This document shows, piece after piece, positions 46,190 to 60,294 of a DNA stretch of 64,000 nt; the first letter of the stretch is position 1; each line of letters opens with the position of its first letter. A program made the position numbers and the translations under genes. The notes under the pieces are model-generated. The model was not told the origin of the DNA. It made no database searches and was given only the letters and a program-made list of their open reading frames with translations. Source of the DNA: Poecilobothrus nobilitatus (taxonomy: Eukaryota > Arthropoda > Insecta > Diptera > Dolichopodidae); assembly GCA_947095535.1 (NCBI GenBank), contig OX352773.1, positions 84,478,670 to 84,542,669 on the forward strand. Reading direction: 5' to 3'.

Positions 46190-48590
46190 ATTCGGATAAA
46201 TCAGAAGTTTAACTAGGAGTTGTCTCTAATTTCAATATTAAAAATGCCTACTGGTGAGTTTATTAATGTTAAAAGGATGAAACACTCCTATAACAATATT
46301 GTAAAATTCTGTTAATATTATATTTAAACCTTTTTAATTGTATACATATTCAATGACATTGGATACTTGTAACCTGTTAATATATTTGCTAAATTTATAG
46401 ATATTTTACTACATTTATTTATTCCATTCTTTTTAAAGTTGTACTAAATAAATTACATAATAATTTAAAACGGATCGGACTTAAAATTCAAGAAAAAAAA
46501 AATCCAAATGCGTCAAAATCCAAACTTTTTTAAAAAAACAAATTTGCAAAATTGAAAAGCATCAAACACCAAATTTTCAAAATCCAAATGCATCAAAATG
46601 CAGTACGTTTTTGTTTAGATATATATTTAGAGCAATGGATATTTTGAGAGGTTACTATTACAATATTAGTTACAAAAACAGTATTTCATTATTGGAAGTA
46701 TTTCGGAGATTTAGAGAAGTTAAAATTATGTTATGTTATGTTAAAAAAAATGTTCTGTCGTTGAGAATGTATGAATAAAATTTATTTTTCAAAGAAAACT
46801 AATTGAACCGTAGACGGGTTAACATTTTGATTCATTAATAATTTATTTATTTTATTTGAACCGTTGATCTAATTCATTAATAATTTCACAAATATTAAAT
46901 ATTACTTTTTAAATATTAACTCTTATGTCAAATCTTTGGTACAAATGTAACAATATTAACTTTAACCCGCTATATCTCCCACACTTTTTGAAGTGCAAAA
47001 TTGTAACTTCGTGACTTCTTCAATTAAAGTGTTATGAATCAAAGACATATTAAAAATATATATAATTTGGTGTAGACAATTCGGATTTGGGGACTTAAAC
47101 GATGTCAACAACGTTGCTTTGCTTTGCTAAATATTGCGCTTGTCAAAATTAAAATTTTTTTTTAATTTTTATTTTATTAACTTTATTATTTAAAGTTAAG
47201 TTATGAATTAATGTTATAAAAAACTAAAACATTTTATTTTTCATATATTATTTCTTTTACAAAATGTATGAAAAATATTATTGGTACAAATCTATCAAAG
47301 ATTTGATTAAAGGGGATTCAGCAAGGGTTTGACATAAGGGTTAAAAATTAGTATATGAATTAAATAAAATAAATTTTCATTAATTCTAAAAAAATAAGTT
47401 AAAATACTTAAAGTATGAACATAGAAGAATATATTTTTAATATTAAAGATAAAAAGTGTTTCTTAAACTTCTTTTTAATTAAAATCTCAGTGAAATTTAC
47501 TTAGTACATTTTACATTTCTAAAAAATTACATTGTAATTCTTTTAGAACATATTATTCCTTTTTTTAGCATATACTCTTTAAGCATTTTTCTTTAACACT
47601 GAAATATTTTCTGCTAAAAAGCAAAAGGAGAATTTAAAGTGCTAAATAAAATTTAATTTGAATTCTGTTTTGTGTATTAATATATTGTTTCTTCTCTTTC
47701 TTATGTTCTTATCGGTTATACAATTTTAATGGTATAACTTATAAGAAGGTTTTGATCTAAAAACATATATTTATAGGTATCCTGTGAATGTCTAATTACA
47801 CTAATTGCTAACTTAAATTAAAACCGTTGCACTTTTATGCATGATATTTATTTAAGAATGATTTCCTGAGATAGTGTTCATATTTTTGATTCTAAGTTTA
47901 ATGAATTTTTATTCTATATTATTGAATCACTTTAATCTGTACATTTGATGAAATAAAATACCGGCATATTTCAATACAATCTTAACATAAACAGCATTAA
48001 AGGATAATGCAGAAAAAATTTCCCAAACAAATATGATATCAAAACGATTTTATATAAACAAAAGGAAATTTTTGAAACACAGAAACGAGAATTTTAAAGA
48101 TTGAAGAGAATTACTTCTTAAAAAATGAAAAAAAAAAAAAATAGATCTGATAATAGTTAACCCAGTAACATAATTTAAAAAAAATTTCATAAACTTTTAA
48201 TACTAGTAAGAGCAATAATAAATTATATGTACTGTTGCTCCTGTAATGAAAAAATTGGATATTAACAACAGTGTTTTATTTAGCAGTATTTAAGATCTTT
48301 AATTGATTTTTTTCAATATTATTCCACTAAAAAACATAGCACAGAACTAATGCAACGATAAATAAATTGCCTTTTAACTTATATCAAAGTCTCTTGCCTA
48401 CAATGCTTACATTGAACCATCGAATTTATCAGGGATTTTGATGAACCTGCTTATGATAAGTTTTGGTATTTGTTCAGTTTTTATTTCAATAATGAACTGA
48501 TATAAGTTTTCTATATTTTATTCAAAATAAAGTTAAACAAAACACAATATAAATCGAAGGTTTTTAAAGACACACATTTTCGTAAAGACA
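46190..48590. other. AT-rich stretch, no gene seen
   Basis: 46480-46610 contains repeated AAAATCCAAATGC(A/G)TC words. Nothing else recognised. Confidence 0.4.
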
Positions 48591-48609
48591 ATAAAAATCT
48601 GTTTAAAGT

Positions 48610-49150
48610 TGTGACTCGCACCAAAATTTTCTAAGTTTTATTAGAATTTTATATATGTAAGAAAATTTCCGGGTGCCGAAGTTACAGGGGTCTGAAAATA
48701 GAAATCTTTCAATTATTGACTCCTAATAGCTCTTAAACAAAAAGCATCATACAAAACAAATTTCTGAGGTAACTTATGTAAATTCCAACTGTTTCTTACA
48801 TCAATATTTCAAGTTTCTAACTAAAATTGTTTTGGAGAAATTAAGGAGAAGTAAAATTGTGTAAAATATTGTTTTAACATAACGGTAAATTTAAATAAAA
48901 AATTTTAAAAGGCGATATATGTTATTGACATTGATTTAAAAAAGTTAAAAAAATTGTCGTGTTGTGCGACGTTTTTAGATTAATTGTAAGTCTGCAGTTG
49001 GTGGAGCTACATAAAAAAAAGTTGTCCAATAACATTTTTGTTATGAGACCTAACCATGATAAAACTTCATTGCTAACGATGTAGAAGTTTTGTAAACATA
49101 CATACGAACGGAGACAGTTAAACTAAGGAAATTTTGAAATTTTTCTTTGG
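48610..49150 (-). mobile_element. Helentron-like fragment, same family as 61334-62640
   Basis: The minus strand carries the 5' blocks 'TTTACAAAACTTCTACA', 'CATGGTTAGGTCTCA' and 'TTTTTATGTAGCTCCACC', matching 61395-61510, and later 'TTTAAATTTACCGTTATG', matching 61680. The GTCC-like tract is degenerate (near 49100). The 3' end is missing. Confidence 0.6.
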
Positions 49151-49154
49151 CATG

Positions 49155-52100
49155 AAAAATAATAATATAATCGTTTATATTAATTGTTATTTATTTTAAA
49201 ATCTTTGGTATACATTTACAATAGACGAAAATTTAATCATATCACAACTGTTAGACATAAGTTATACATGTACATATGTATCAGAAAATTTTTTTGGATA
49301 TCAGTTTTTATTTTAATTCGTGTAATTTGTAACATTAATTTATTTTTGTAAATTTATTTCTTCTCTTGTAAAATTTTCCTTATAATATTGAAATGATTTT
49401 CAATATCTCTTAAATTTTTGTTAGAACACACACACACAAAAACACATTATACTATTATTTTGACTATTTCCATTCATATTTAATTTTCTCTTTTATTCCT
49501 TTTCGCATTAGTCTCTCTCTCTGAAATTATTACTTATATATATATAGTTATATATCTACAATATTATGTTTTTCTTTTAAGTGTGTTTATTTCTGGGAAT
49601 TTATTGGTATATATACATTTCTTTAAAATATACATATTTGAATAAAAGAACATATTTACATATTATATACATAAGTATACATATATATTATATTCCTTAA
49701 AAAATAAAGAATAATAAAAGTAAATAAGAACGAAAAATTCATTCACTTTGATTTTAATAAAAAAAAATTATTTAATATTATCAAATCAATTGTGAATATG
49801 AACTTATTCACAATAGTAAAAATAACAATGAATAGAATAAGGAAAATATAATAACAATAAAATAAAATAAGTATGTGTAATTTTGTTTTCATTTTAGAAC
49901 TTTGAGTGTATTTTATTTTATTTTTTTTTTTTGTTTTTGGTCTTCAGTGTACTCAGAGTAATTATTGAAGACGGTTCTATACGGCGCGTCCAATTTTACA
50001 AAACAAATTATTTAATTTTCATTTTTGATCATTATTTTTTTGTACTATAAAATGTTTAAAAAATTGTTGTGTAATAAAAATAAAGTAAAATAAAAGATTA
50101 TTTAAATAGGTATTTTATCAAACAAATTAATTATGAAAAAAATATATTTATGATAGTTACCTAGTAGATAATAGATTATCTAGAAATAGTAAAGTATTAA
50201 AAAATAAAATTAAAAAAAAAAAACAATTATATAGTAAAGAGTGTTACTAAAACAGTGAGTAAATGCATTTATACCATTACTTATTATATTATATTTAAAA
50301 TCTTAATTCGAGTTTATTATATTTCTTTTCTTTATTCTTGAGTCATTTTAATGATTCTATATAATGATAACATCTAATGATAATATCTAATGTTGATGAT
50401 GATAATGATAATGATGAAAGTGATCATATCTTGTGTTTTTAATCTTTTAATATAATATTGAACATACATATTCAAACAATATGTTATGTATCTACAGTTT
50501 TATAAAAATTAATATTTAATATAATCCTAAAAGTATGTAATAAAGAATACAATATAACATTAAAAGTCTATATGGATTAAAAGGATATTTTTTATTTAAA
50601 TATTGACATTATTTGAAATTTTTTTTGAATTAAATCAACACTAAAAAAAATAAAAAAAAAAATGAATATATTTTACACACAGAATGAATAAATAAATGAA
50701 TTGAATGATTATTTAAAATGCCACCCATATGATGAGGATGATACAAATTAAACTTTTATTATAGTTTTGAATATAAAAGAATATAAAATATAATAATATA
50801 CATATATTATTTACAATTTATTTTCAATACTTTCAATTTCCACTTTGTTTTTATATTTAAATTTTAAACACTTTTAATAAAATGGGGTATTCAAATATTT
50901 AATTAAAGAAAAAACAAAACAAATAAATCTATAAATAAAAGTGATTTTATAATATAAGCTACTCGTATATAAAATTTAATTAAGCAAAAAATAAATAATC
51001 TGTATGGGATAGTAATAATGCTAGAATATTTCTATAATATATTTAATGCAGTTTTATTTATATTAAATGTTTGCAATTAAAAATTGAATTGTAATATCAA
51101 TACATATTGGAATAAAATTGGAATAGTATAAATGGATGGATTAATGTTAATTGTAAAATACAAAAGGTTTGATATACTTAAAAATATTTATTATTTCTTT
51201 ATATTCAAATAAATTGTTAAACAAAAAAAAAAGAGTTTTCATGATTGGTTTGTTTTTTTTTTTTTTTGTATAGGATAACATATGGATTTCTGTAATAGAG
51301 TCACCTAAAAGTATGCTATCTAGTAGTATTCTATCTGTAGTTGTAAACAATTTAAAGTTTTAAAATTATTAAAAGCTGTATATAAGTTCATGTTTTGGCC
51401 GGTTTATGTAATAACTCTCTAAGACAAAAAGTCCAATTGCATTTGCAATGTAAGCCTATAATAGATAATATTTTCTAGTAATTTTTACGAAATACTTAAT
51501 TGGAATAATCTGCATCTGTAATAATGATTTTTTTTTTTGAAATTTTCTTCTATTTTCTTTGTGATTATTCTTTCTATTTTCTTTGTTTTATTAATTTTTC
51601 GTTAGCTTCTAATAATTAATATGATGTTTTTATTAACAGTTTAAATTTGATTATTTGAATGAAAATTATTTGATTGGATCTTGAATATAGGAAAAATTAT
51701 TTAATTTTTATTCTTTTATTCTTTTTTTTTTTAATAAGAAAAGAAAAAATGAAATAAAAACTTAATTTTTTTTTAACTTTAGGGTTATTTTCTTTGTCTT
51801 ATGTTATTTAAAACTTATTTTGTCTTATGCTTTCCATTACAAAGTTTTTCCAATTATATTTGGGACTAAAAAAATTAATTGTTTAATACTTTTAATAAAA
51901 AAAAAAATTTAAAACTTTTAACTTCTATCTTTTATTTAAAAGAACACAAATAAAAGACGAACATTTTTCTTCTTTATTTACAAAAAAAAAAAAAAAAACC
52001 TATAGTCTTTCTGCAATGGATCCTTCAATTTTTTTGTTTTTGAGTTCGGTTTGAAAAAAAATTAAATAAAAGAAATTTAAGAAATAAAAAAGGGACAGCA

Positions 52101-52335
52101 TTCATTGTAGTTAAAGAAAAAACACATCGGATAGGAAAAAAAAAAATTGTATTAACATTTGTTGTTATTTTCTATTTCTTGTTTTTGGCAAAATACCTTA
52201 TTCTTTCTTCACTTTTCAATTCATTTTAATGTAATATTCTTCGATTGATTTTTGTTTTGAAATTTTTTGCCTGATTTTAATATGAAAACTTTCTCGAACA
52301 ATCAAACAAACGCCAAGGCAATAATATATAAGTAT
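49155..52335. other. AT-rich stretch with microsatellites, no gene seen
   Basis: Short (CA)n at 49426, (TC)n near 49512, (TA)n near 49535 and (GAT)n/(GATAAT)n near 50393-50418. Many A/T runs. No coding signal. Confidence 0.4.
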
Positions 52336-52337
52336 AT

Positions 52338-52580
52338 ACAGGGTGTCCGCAACTCAAAGGTCACGAAGGACGGATATGATAGAAAACTTCATAACAAGCG
52401 AAATTTTTAAAGGATTCCAGATATGGTCTTTGTGATTATTTGGTTTATCTGAAAGATAAAGCATATATAAAACATTCAGTATATATACAAACATAACAGT
52501 ATGGTGTGAGTAATTTTGGAGATATCATTTAGAAGCACAGATCTTTTGTGATAGTTTTTCCCCGTTTTTTATACCTTTTT
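52338..52580 (+). other. Possible DNA transposon end (CAGGGTGTCCG)
   Basis: ATACAGGGTGTCCGCAACTC begins a more complex 240-base stretch. 'TACAGGGTGTCC' is a common start of insect transposon or MITE termini. No opposite end was found, so the call is weak. Confidence 0.25.
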
Positions 52581-53329
52581 GTCCCGACTATTGTCATATT
52601 TTATTATGAATGATTAACAAATGTTCTTTTGATTAATATTTTTTTTAAAATTAGCTTTTAAGCACTTCACTGTCAGATTTATACATGATATGATCTTAAG
52701 TCTTATCTCTAATTGACTTTCTTTTAGCTAATTTTTCTTTTTATTCAAAAATCTTGGTAACATTTTGTATTCACCTAATTATGTACATTTCTCAATGAAT
52801 AATACTAATGTTCTAAAAGCATTATATATAATGTGGATACACGAAACGCTATTAGTTTAACCAAAGCTTTTTAGATTTTTCAATTTTTAATAGAATCATT
52901 GGTTTTGCAAACTAGTGCATTAGTTATTCAAAAAATGTGTCCTATTGTTAACAATTGTAGTAAAACTCTATATATTGGTTTTTTAACAGATAACTAGATT
53001 TTTCGGGTTGTAACTTTTCTATTTATTCCAATTCTTGTTTTCTACGAATAAAAAAATCGACTTTACATTTTTATTATTTGTAAAATTTTGCTTTATTATT
53101 CAAAAATTTTAGTCTAAAATCCTTAAAAAGATCTTCTTTATTAATTTATTAGGTACCTAATAAATTTTTTTATTTCAAATAATTGTAGATTTGTTTTATT
53201 TTTGTATTTTTAAATTTTGAATGTCAAATCCTAGAAAACATTTTCTTTAAATAACAAGTTGAATCGCGTCCAACAAAAAAAAAGCTTAAGGATAAAGCGG
53301 TGTAAAACAAAATAATAAAACTTAAAACG

Positions 53330-53845
53330 AGAAATAGTGCCGTAGAGCAGCCTGTGTCAACTCTGAGATACCCGTATCAACGTAATATATCTTCATGTTT
53401 TAGTAACGACTTTAACCACCGAAATATATTTATGTAAATTGTAGAGTTGTATGACAGCTATCCGAATCTTTTGCACCAGCACAACCAAATTCTACAGAAG
53501 TTATTGTCCTAAAACTTGATCATCTTTTGTAATATTTCAGACACTTAGCTTCATAAAGTTCCAAGAAGTGCAAGAATCCTGAACCTACCGCTCTAGCCCA
53601 ACCAAATAGATGAGATCCTAGCTTCAATAGACTCGGAGTTATTTTTATTTAAAAAGAGAAGTTCTATGGCAGCTACCCCAACTTGTTGCACCAGCACAAC
53701 CACATTTTACAGAAGTTGTTGCCATAAAACTTGATCATCATTTAAATATAAGATTTCAATTATTTTTATTAATTAAGATGTAGATATTTTTAACCACAGT
53801 TTTTATTTATAAACCTGTGAAGAAATTTATAAACCTGTGAAGTCT
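53330..53845 (+). repeat. Dispersed repeat with two ~218-bp units
   Basis: 'TTTTGCACCAGCACAACCA', 'ACAGAAGTTATTG' and 'AAAACTTGATCATC' appear near 53470-53525 and again near 53690-53740. Related units are at 30170-30640. A separate 20-base duplication, AAATTTATAAACCTGTGAAG-like, closes the region near 53805-53842. Confidence 0.65.
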
Positions 53846-53849
53846 CTGT

Positions 53850-54835
53850 TCCTTTTCATAATTACTAACATTGTTGCGTGTCAATTTCACATCATAAGCT
53901 TAGCAAAAGTTAAATTTTTATTTATATACTTATTGCATAAAATATTTTCCTTTTAATCGTACATAAATAAAAAGAAGGTAAAAAGAAACGAGTTGAAGTT
54001 GTATTAACTTTTAATTTTCCAAATTAATTGTTTAATTTTCACCACACCTCTATCCTATTTTTTTATTCTCGCAGAAAAAAAAACATAAAACTACCATGAA
54101 ATTGAAAATATGCTAAGACATGAAATTTTCATTGTTTTTTTTTTGTCAAGGTGCGCCGTATAATTTACCATATTCATGTAAAACTTCTACACCTCTTTGT
54201 CACTTTATTTATGTTGTGTTTTGGAAAGGGTTAAAACAAAAAAAAAAAGAATTCAAATAATACAAAAAAAAATGTACCTTAGGTTGATTTACATAATAAA
54301 GTAAAGAAAACACAAAAAAAAAGAAAATTCATTTTCACCACGATATCACTAGAATATCAACATGAATCTTTTCGTAAAAGGGAGGATATCTAAAGTATTA
54401 TTCTTACGAAATACGAGTAATCGTCTTTCAATAAATTCTTTAATGCCTTAAAGGCTAAAAAATAAATCAACTGTTTTGTTTTGTTTTTTCATTATCCGTA
54501 TCTTTACATTGTTTTTTATATTTACAGTATCGAGCAAAATATAATAAACTTAACTTTTATTCGGCAATATTCAGTTAGGTTCAGTGATCAGTTATTTGTT
54601 AGTGAGTTAAGTAAATGAAATGCAATTGAATACCAATATACATTTGCACATATTTGACAGTTTCAAGCTAGAGCTTATTTAAAAATATATTATTTATATT
54701 TTTAAATTTTGTCAAGTCTATTACTTTGTATAGATTAATATATCTTATATCATGATTTGTTTTTCAACTTTTAAGCATTCTTTATATGTTTATAAGTAAT
54801 TTTTATGACTCCTTGTAAAGGTTTCCACTTAACAA
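53850..54835. other. AT-rich stretch, no gene seen
   Basis: No recognised coding or repeat element. Confidence 0.4.
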
Positions 54836-54839
54836 ATAT

Positions 54840-55255
54840 GAAATATTGGTTCGAACAAAAAGCTAATACACTCAGAAACGGCAGGTGGTGATTTATTAAT
54901 ACTTGCACTGCGGCCAAACAAGCCTGTCCTACTTTAAATCTCAACCAGTTGATTAAACTCTTATCTCTAAATCACCGCACTATCTGTAATGTAGAGGAGT
55001 TTTAACAGGTCATTGCACGATCGGCAGATATGCCAGAAGACCAGGACTAGGAATCTGATATGATTTTTGTATAAGCTGCAAAGATGTAGAGGAAGAGGAA
55101 TCAATCTTTCACCTGCCGTATGAATGCCCGGTTCTTGCTGTAAAATAAAGAAAGTTTCTGGAAAATTTTTCCTTAAACAAACTTTTCGAACTGTCGGAGG
55201 TGGACTTAACATCCAGGGTATCAAAACGGGCCTAAACTGGCCTAAGTGTGCATCT
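54840..55255 (+). pseudogene. R1/I-type LINE ORF2 C-terminal fragment
   Basis: The plus strand reads NQLIKLLSLNHRTICNV, then LTGHCTIGRYARRPGLG, then after a stop FCISCKDVEEEESIFHLPYE followed by CP. The pattern 'TGH..IG.HA.R.G', followed by a C-x2-C-x10-H-x4-C zinc knuckle, is the usual C-terminus of R1/Loa/I-type LINE proteins. A TAA interrupts after PVLAVK and the frame resumes with KFLENFSLNKLFELSEVD. Everything upstream is missing, consistent with heavy 5' truncation. Confidence 0.75.
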
Positions 55256-55431
55256 GCAGCCCCTATCTACCTACTAACATAACTTATTTTATACAGTTAA
55301 AAGCGCAATTAAAAACAAATTTACATTTATTCATTATTACTAATAAGAAGTTACTAAATTCGAATAAAACTATAACTGTTTAATAAGTGTTGCCTGATAC
55401 TATGCCCAATATGATGTATAGATACGAGGTA

Positions 55432-55480
55432 TATGTATATTGTATATTATATACGAGGTATATAATATACAATATACATA
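55432..55480. repeat. Perfect 22-bp inverted repeat
   Basis: TATGTATATTGTATATTATA plus TA (55432-55453) and its exact reverse complement (55459-55480) are separated by CGAGG. The words around the loop (TACGAGGTATAT) also repeat just upstream at 55423. Confidence 0.9.
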
Positions 55481-55484
55481 ATAT

Positions 55485-56035
55485 TTTTTACTTATTTCCA
55501 ATGTACAATAAACATTAAAAGATTAAAATATTTATTTCCATACATCGTATGATTTTCTTTAAACTTTTTTTACTTACTTGAATTCCATAATATAAGTAAC
55601 TTTTAACTTTTTTACTTTAAATTTTTTTTTTCCTATCCTTTTCAAAAAAAAATTATAAAATAAATTTATAATATACAATATATGTACATATAATAATATA
55701 TACTTAATATAGTATATATGTATTTATGTGTATGAAAAGAAGTGAATGAGTTAAATCATATGAAAATGTTAAAAAACATTTGAAGGATAATGAAATAAAA
55801 TTAATTTTTTTGCTATTTTGGATTGTTTTTTTTTTCTCCTTTTATATTTCACATTTATTTCTTTTCACATGATCATAAATTTATCTTAGCATAGTAAAAA
55901 GTTAACAAAAAACAAGGTTTATTTCTGAATTTTTTTAATTAACGTTTAAAATTATATGTACATATATTTTTTATTGTTAATTTTAGATGTAATTATTTTT
56001 ATTTCTTTAATATTTGTATGTTTTATTTTATTCTA
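55485..56035. other. AT-rich stretch, no gene seen
   Basis: No recognised feature. Confidence 0.4.
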
Positions 56036-56039
56036 GCTA

Positions 56040-56560
56040 AATAATTTGGAGATTCTTCCATATAGGTCGTTCGAGCTTTTAAAATGACGTCATCACATAA
56101 CGGTACTTTATAACGTGACGGCTATGAATATAATAGTCATTAGTGGTGGTTTTGCCATCTAACGGCGGAAAAATGCATTACAAAATTTTCTTAACATTTT
56201 GTATTATTTTAATTAAACCGTTATATTTTCTCCATAAGACAATAAACTGGAATCATTTTCTACGATATTGTAGAGCATAATACTGTAGTTAATATACATT
56301 TAGTTTCACTACCTATACTACCGTTTAGGTAGTATATCACTAGGTAGTATATCACTACCGGCACTACCGTTTCGGAGATATTGCAGTTCAAATTGATAAT
56401 TTAAAAAAGAAAAAATCCAACTTTCAAAAAAAAAATCATTATACATGTGAAATTTTCAAAGACATCCTATATTTATTATTATACCGTTAGAAAGTAACCG
56501 GTATATAATAAATATGATATATATTGGCAAACAGCCCCACCAGAGGACACAAATGCAAAA
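56040..56560. repeat. Probable Helentron-like or other repeat fragment
   Basis: Contains CATCACATAACGGTA, similar to the 'ATAACGGTAAATTT' block of the 61-62 kb family, a tandem pair AGGTAGTATATCACTA (56331-56362), and 'GTTTCGGAGATATTGCAG'. No termini seen. Confidence 0.35.
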
Positions 56561-57179
56561 CTGAAACAACAATTTTAATAAAAAAAAAATTTAAAATTTA
56601 ATTTGCAATAATGAAATTCGATTTATTCTATAATTTTAAAGAATATTAAAATTGTTTCGGACTTTTGACCTGTAGGTTTTCTAATATTATATGAAATGAA
56701 CGGGAAATCAAACCGGTAAAATAGATTTACTTATTTAAAACCTGGTAGCGAATAGTGAAAATGAATTGCTAATTAAATTTAGCTTAAAATTATTGCATTT
56801 TTTTTTTAATTATTTTTCGGGAGCGCTACGAAATCCCAAAATAAAATCCCAAAATCCCAAATTACAAAACCTTCAAAACTTCAAAAAGTAAAGCAGATTT
56901 AAGAATTTACAGATTTAAGAATTCATCAGGATTATTAAGGAAAAACTTAATTTGGTAAATATTTAATAAAAACATTAATTTCCTGTGCTGTTTCATGTCG
57001 CTTATATGTATATGTAAATGCGATATTCTAAATTTGAATCGATTTTTAGTTGGTTATAAAATCAATTTTATACGCTTTTTCCGGAATATTTATAGATATT
57101 GTAAAAGCCAAAGTATGAATTAGCAGGAGCTTTAAAGGTGAATTCAAAATCAGGGTTTCAATCATTTGATTAAAGGGGA

Positions 57180-60100
57180 TTTGAGCAGATAAGAATGTTT
57201 ATTTTCTATATATAACTACATATATCTTATAAATAGATTTAATAAGACAAATATTTATGAATTTAAAAATTCGAAATCATTAAATAAGCTCACATTTTAA
57301 AGTTCAAAAATTAATCGATTCTAATTAAATATTCACGCTTTTAATATTATTTTTTATTTTTCTTTTGAAAAATTTTCTACTAATTAAATTTTAAAACTTT
57401 TTGTAAAGTTCCAAAAATTCGTTAAGAAAAAAAAAAGTAAATAAAAAAAAAATTTAAGTTATAGGATAATCGACTTTAGAAGTTTTGTTTTATTATGCAG
57501 AAATTTTTATGCTATTTTTCTAGCTAACCCAAGCAATATAACATTCTTTCGATCACATTTTGTTTTCCAGATTCTTTTTTTTTTTGTTGAATATATTAAG
57601 ATTTTAACATAAGAATATTACTAAAAAGTAAATAAAAGTAAAAAATGTTCAAATCTATTTTCTTTTCTTTTATACTTATTATTATTATAATATTTTCTCT
57701 TTTCTTTAATTCTAAAAAGTATAATCAATTACCCTCATTTTTTATAATAATATAGGAGGAAAAATAATTTTACGGAAAAGTCTTAAAAAGAATAAAATAC
57801 AAAATGATGTAAAATAAAAAAGCTGGAACGATGATAACAGTCTGGCAGGCATTGTTAAACTTTACTTTTTCATAAAGGACATAACGTGAATACTCATTAA
57901 AACTTTTTCATAGTATAATTTTACATTACCAAACATTAAAACCGATTACATTATATGTATATATATACGATGTATGTACATATATATATATAGATATCTA
58001 CATTATATAATACAAATTTTAGGTATAAGTTTCCATGTAAATTATATACAAAATGTATGTTATGTAATTTTCCTGTGCCGTGTTATGTAATTTTCTCGTT
58101 TCTGATTTTGATCAATTTTTTCCTTGGGGTGAAAATCTAATTTCTGTAAAAAAATTTATTGATGTCATTAGCTGTGGTATCGTCCCTTTGAAACTATTGT
58201 AACAAAATTTATTATTCTTCTTAAAATAAGTATATTGCATACAAAAAAAAAAAAAAATTGAAATAGATTTTATACGTATGATAACAAAATAAGGATTAGA
58301 TACTCTTTCTAGAATATGTATGAACATATCACTAAGTATCGAAATTAGAAGGGTTTTTAAGGTTGGTTAAAAAATCTGAATTAGACGCTTCTTATAGAAT
58401 ATTCATATAACTTTTTTGTTCCTAAACCTTTAAATTTATGATGAGATAACAGAGTTTTGAGCATGAGAGTTGAGAGAATTTCAAGAGTTTTATTTAAAAT
58501 ATCAACCGATATTATTCTCTGAGCAGTACAAGAATTATTTAAAGTAATATGAAATTTAAATCAATAGTTTGAAAGTGACGTTTGGAGGAACAGCGGAACC
58601 TCAGGGGAATTTAGTTTTATTTCATATTTTTGTATATTTTTCCATATTTTATACATAGTGCATTTGAATAAAAGGAAATGAAGAAGGATGTTATAGTGCT
58701 GATATCCAGCAATCATCGTTGCTATTTAACTAATAAACTGTACAAAGATCAAACCAAAAATTTAAGATAACTTTTAATTCCATTCATGTGCCGTATTTAT
58801 AGCAGTGATTATTATTGTTGTTCTTGTTTTAGGACTGAAAAAAAAATCTTTAATCCCAAAAAAAAAAAAAACAAAAAAAAAACTTTTTAAGAACTCTAAA
58901 TCTTTACGATCGATTTTACATCGTATATCTTGTATAAAATCTTAAAAAAGTTTTAAAAAAAAAAATCTTTTCTCGTTGTTCGCGTTATTCAAAAATAAAA
59001 TATATATATATACACATGTGTGTATATATTTATACCAATTATATTATGACGTATTGCATACCCCAATATAACTATAACAATAATTTACATAAGATATAGG
59101 ATTTATTATATAAAATGTGTACATAGATGTTATATACTCAAAGTATCTACTTTTAAATTGTTTATTATGCATAGGCATACATTTACAAAGGAAAAATAAA
59201 AAAGGAAATCAGCAGATACTGAAATAAACTGTGTAACGAACCTGAAACTTTTCATCTTCTTTTCACTTAAATAGGGAGATCATTTAAGTTTTTTATTTAT
59301 TCATTTTGTTATTATTTCCTATTATCAGTTTTTTCTATATCTTGATTTTATATTTAATAAATTTAAAAGAAATTTTGGTATTAAAATGGAATGGGATGAT
59401 TAAATTTCAGATAAAAGCTGGACAAACATTACCATTTTGCATAATATAAATATAAGGACATTTTTTTCTTGTAAAACAAAAGGAAATAAAAAAAAGAACA
59501 TTAAGAATTTATAGAATTTTAATATCTGATACTATTTTTTTTTTCTTACACTCTGTTTATAGAACTATCAGATATAATAGGTAGTGAAATTCAAGAAAAT
59601 CTTTTAATCCAACATTGAATGTATTTTAGAAAATGTATATCCTTGTCAATTAAATAGTAGTACCTACTTATCTACTTTTCATATACTTTTCATACTACTT
59701 TTGCTGATTTTTCCGAGCATTTTAAATTCACATGCCAGTGTATTATATATGGGATCCTGAAGTAAACACGAATAAAATATAGGCAAATTTAGAAGAAGGG
59801 GGGTTTATAGTTAACCATTCACGAGGATGGTCGTGATCATAAGATATCGTACGATATGATTATAGAATTATCTGCGTTTGAAAGCTTTCTTTTATTTTAC
59901 AAAATTTTCTTTGAAACACATTATTTGCTAGCTTCGGGTGTTCGTTAGTTCAGGAACTTGTAATGAAAAATTCCCGTTTCACATGTAACTATGCGGCGAA
60001 TCCCCTAGAAGAAATAGCGATAGCACGTCTTTTATAATTGGCTTAGCTCGCCGGAAAATGATGGCTACTATCTCTAGATGTTCATTATCCAGTATGCGTG

Positions 60101-60180
60101 CTACTTGATCGCATCTAATAATAAAAACCTGCAAAAGCTGAAAAAAAGGAACAGGACACGCTTTAAGGAATTATAATGTT
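57180..60180. other. AT-rich stretch, no gene seen until the exon candidate
   Basis: Many A/T runs and TA-rich tracts. 59750-60150 is somewhat more complex and GC-richer but contains no open frame I can defend. Confidence 0.35.
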
Positions 60181-60187
60181 TTGCTAG

Positions 60188-60294
60188 AGGAAGGTTCAAA
60201 TAACCAAGGCCTTCCACTGCCAAACCCAACTATGTTGCCTATCCCATCCAGGGATGCTGCAGGCAATCCAACCCTCGCCAACTTCTCCAACCAG
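60188..60294 (+). CDS. Candidate short internal exon of a host gene
   Basis: A 107-base island with clearly higher GC than its flanks sits between a possible splice acceptor (TTTTGCTAG, ending 60187) and a good donor (CAG|GTTAAA, GT at 60295). In the frame beginning at 60190 it gives 35 codons with no stop, reading EGSNNQGLPLPNPTMLPIPS, then RDAAGNPTLANFSNQ, with many C-ending codons unlike the surroundings. The Pro/Asn/Ser-rich composition suggests a disordered segment. The exon would start with two bases completing a split codon and end on a codon boundary. The acceptor lacks a strong pyrimidine tract, and the frame is also open a little further left (to about 60146). I do not recognise the protein. 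An unrecognised repeat remnant is the alternative. Confidence 0.45.

Noticed and set aside
55737..55905. Possible coding sequence of a host gene
   Set aside because: No open frame longer than chance and no splice-bounded GC-rich island like that at 60188.
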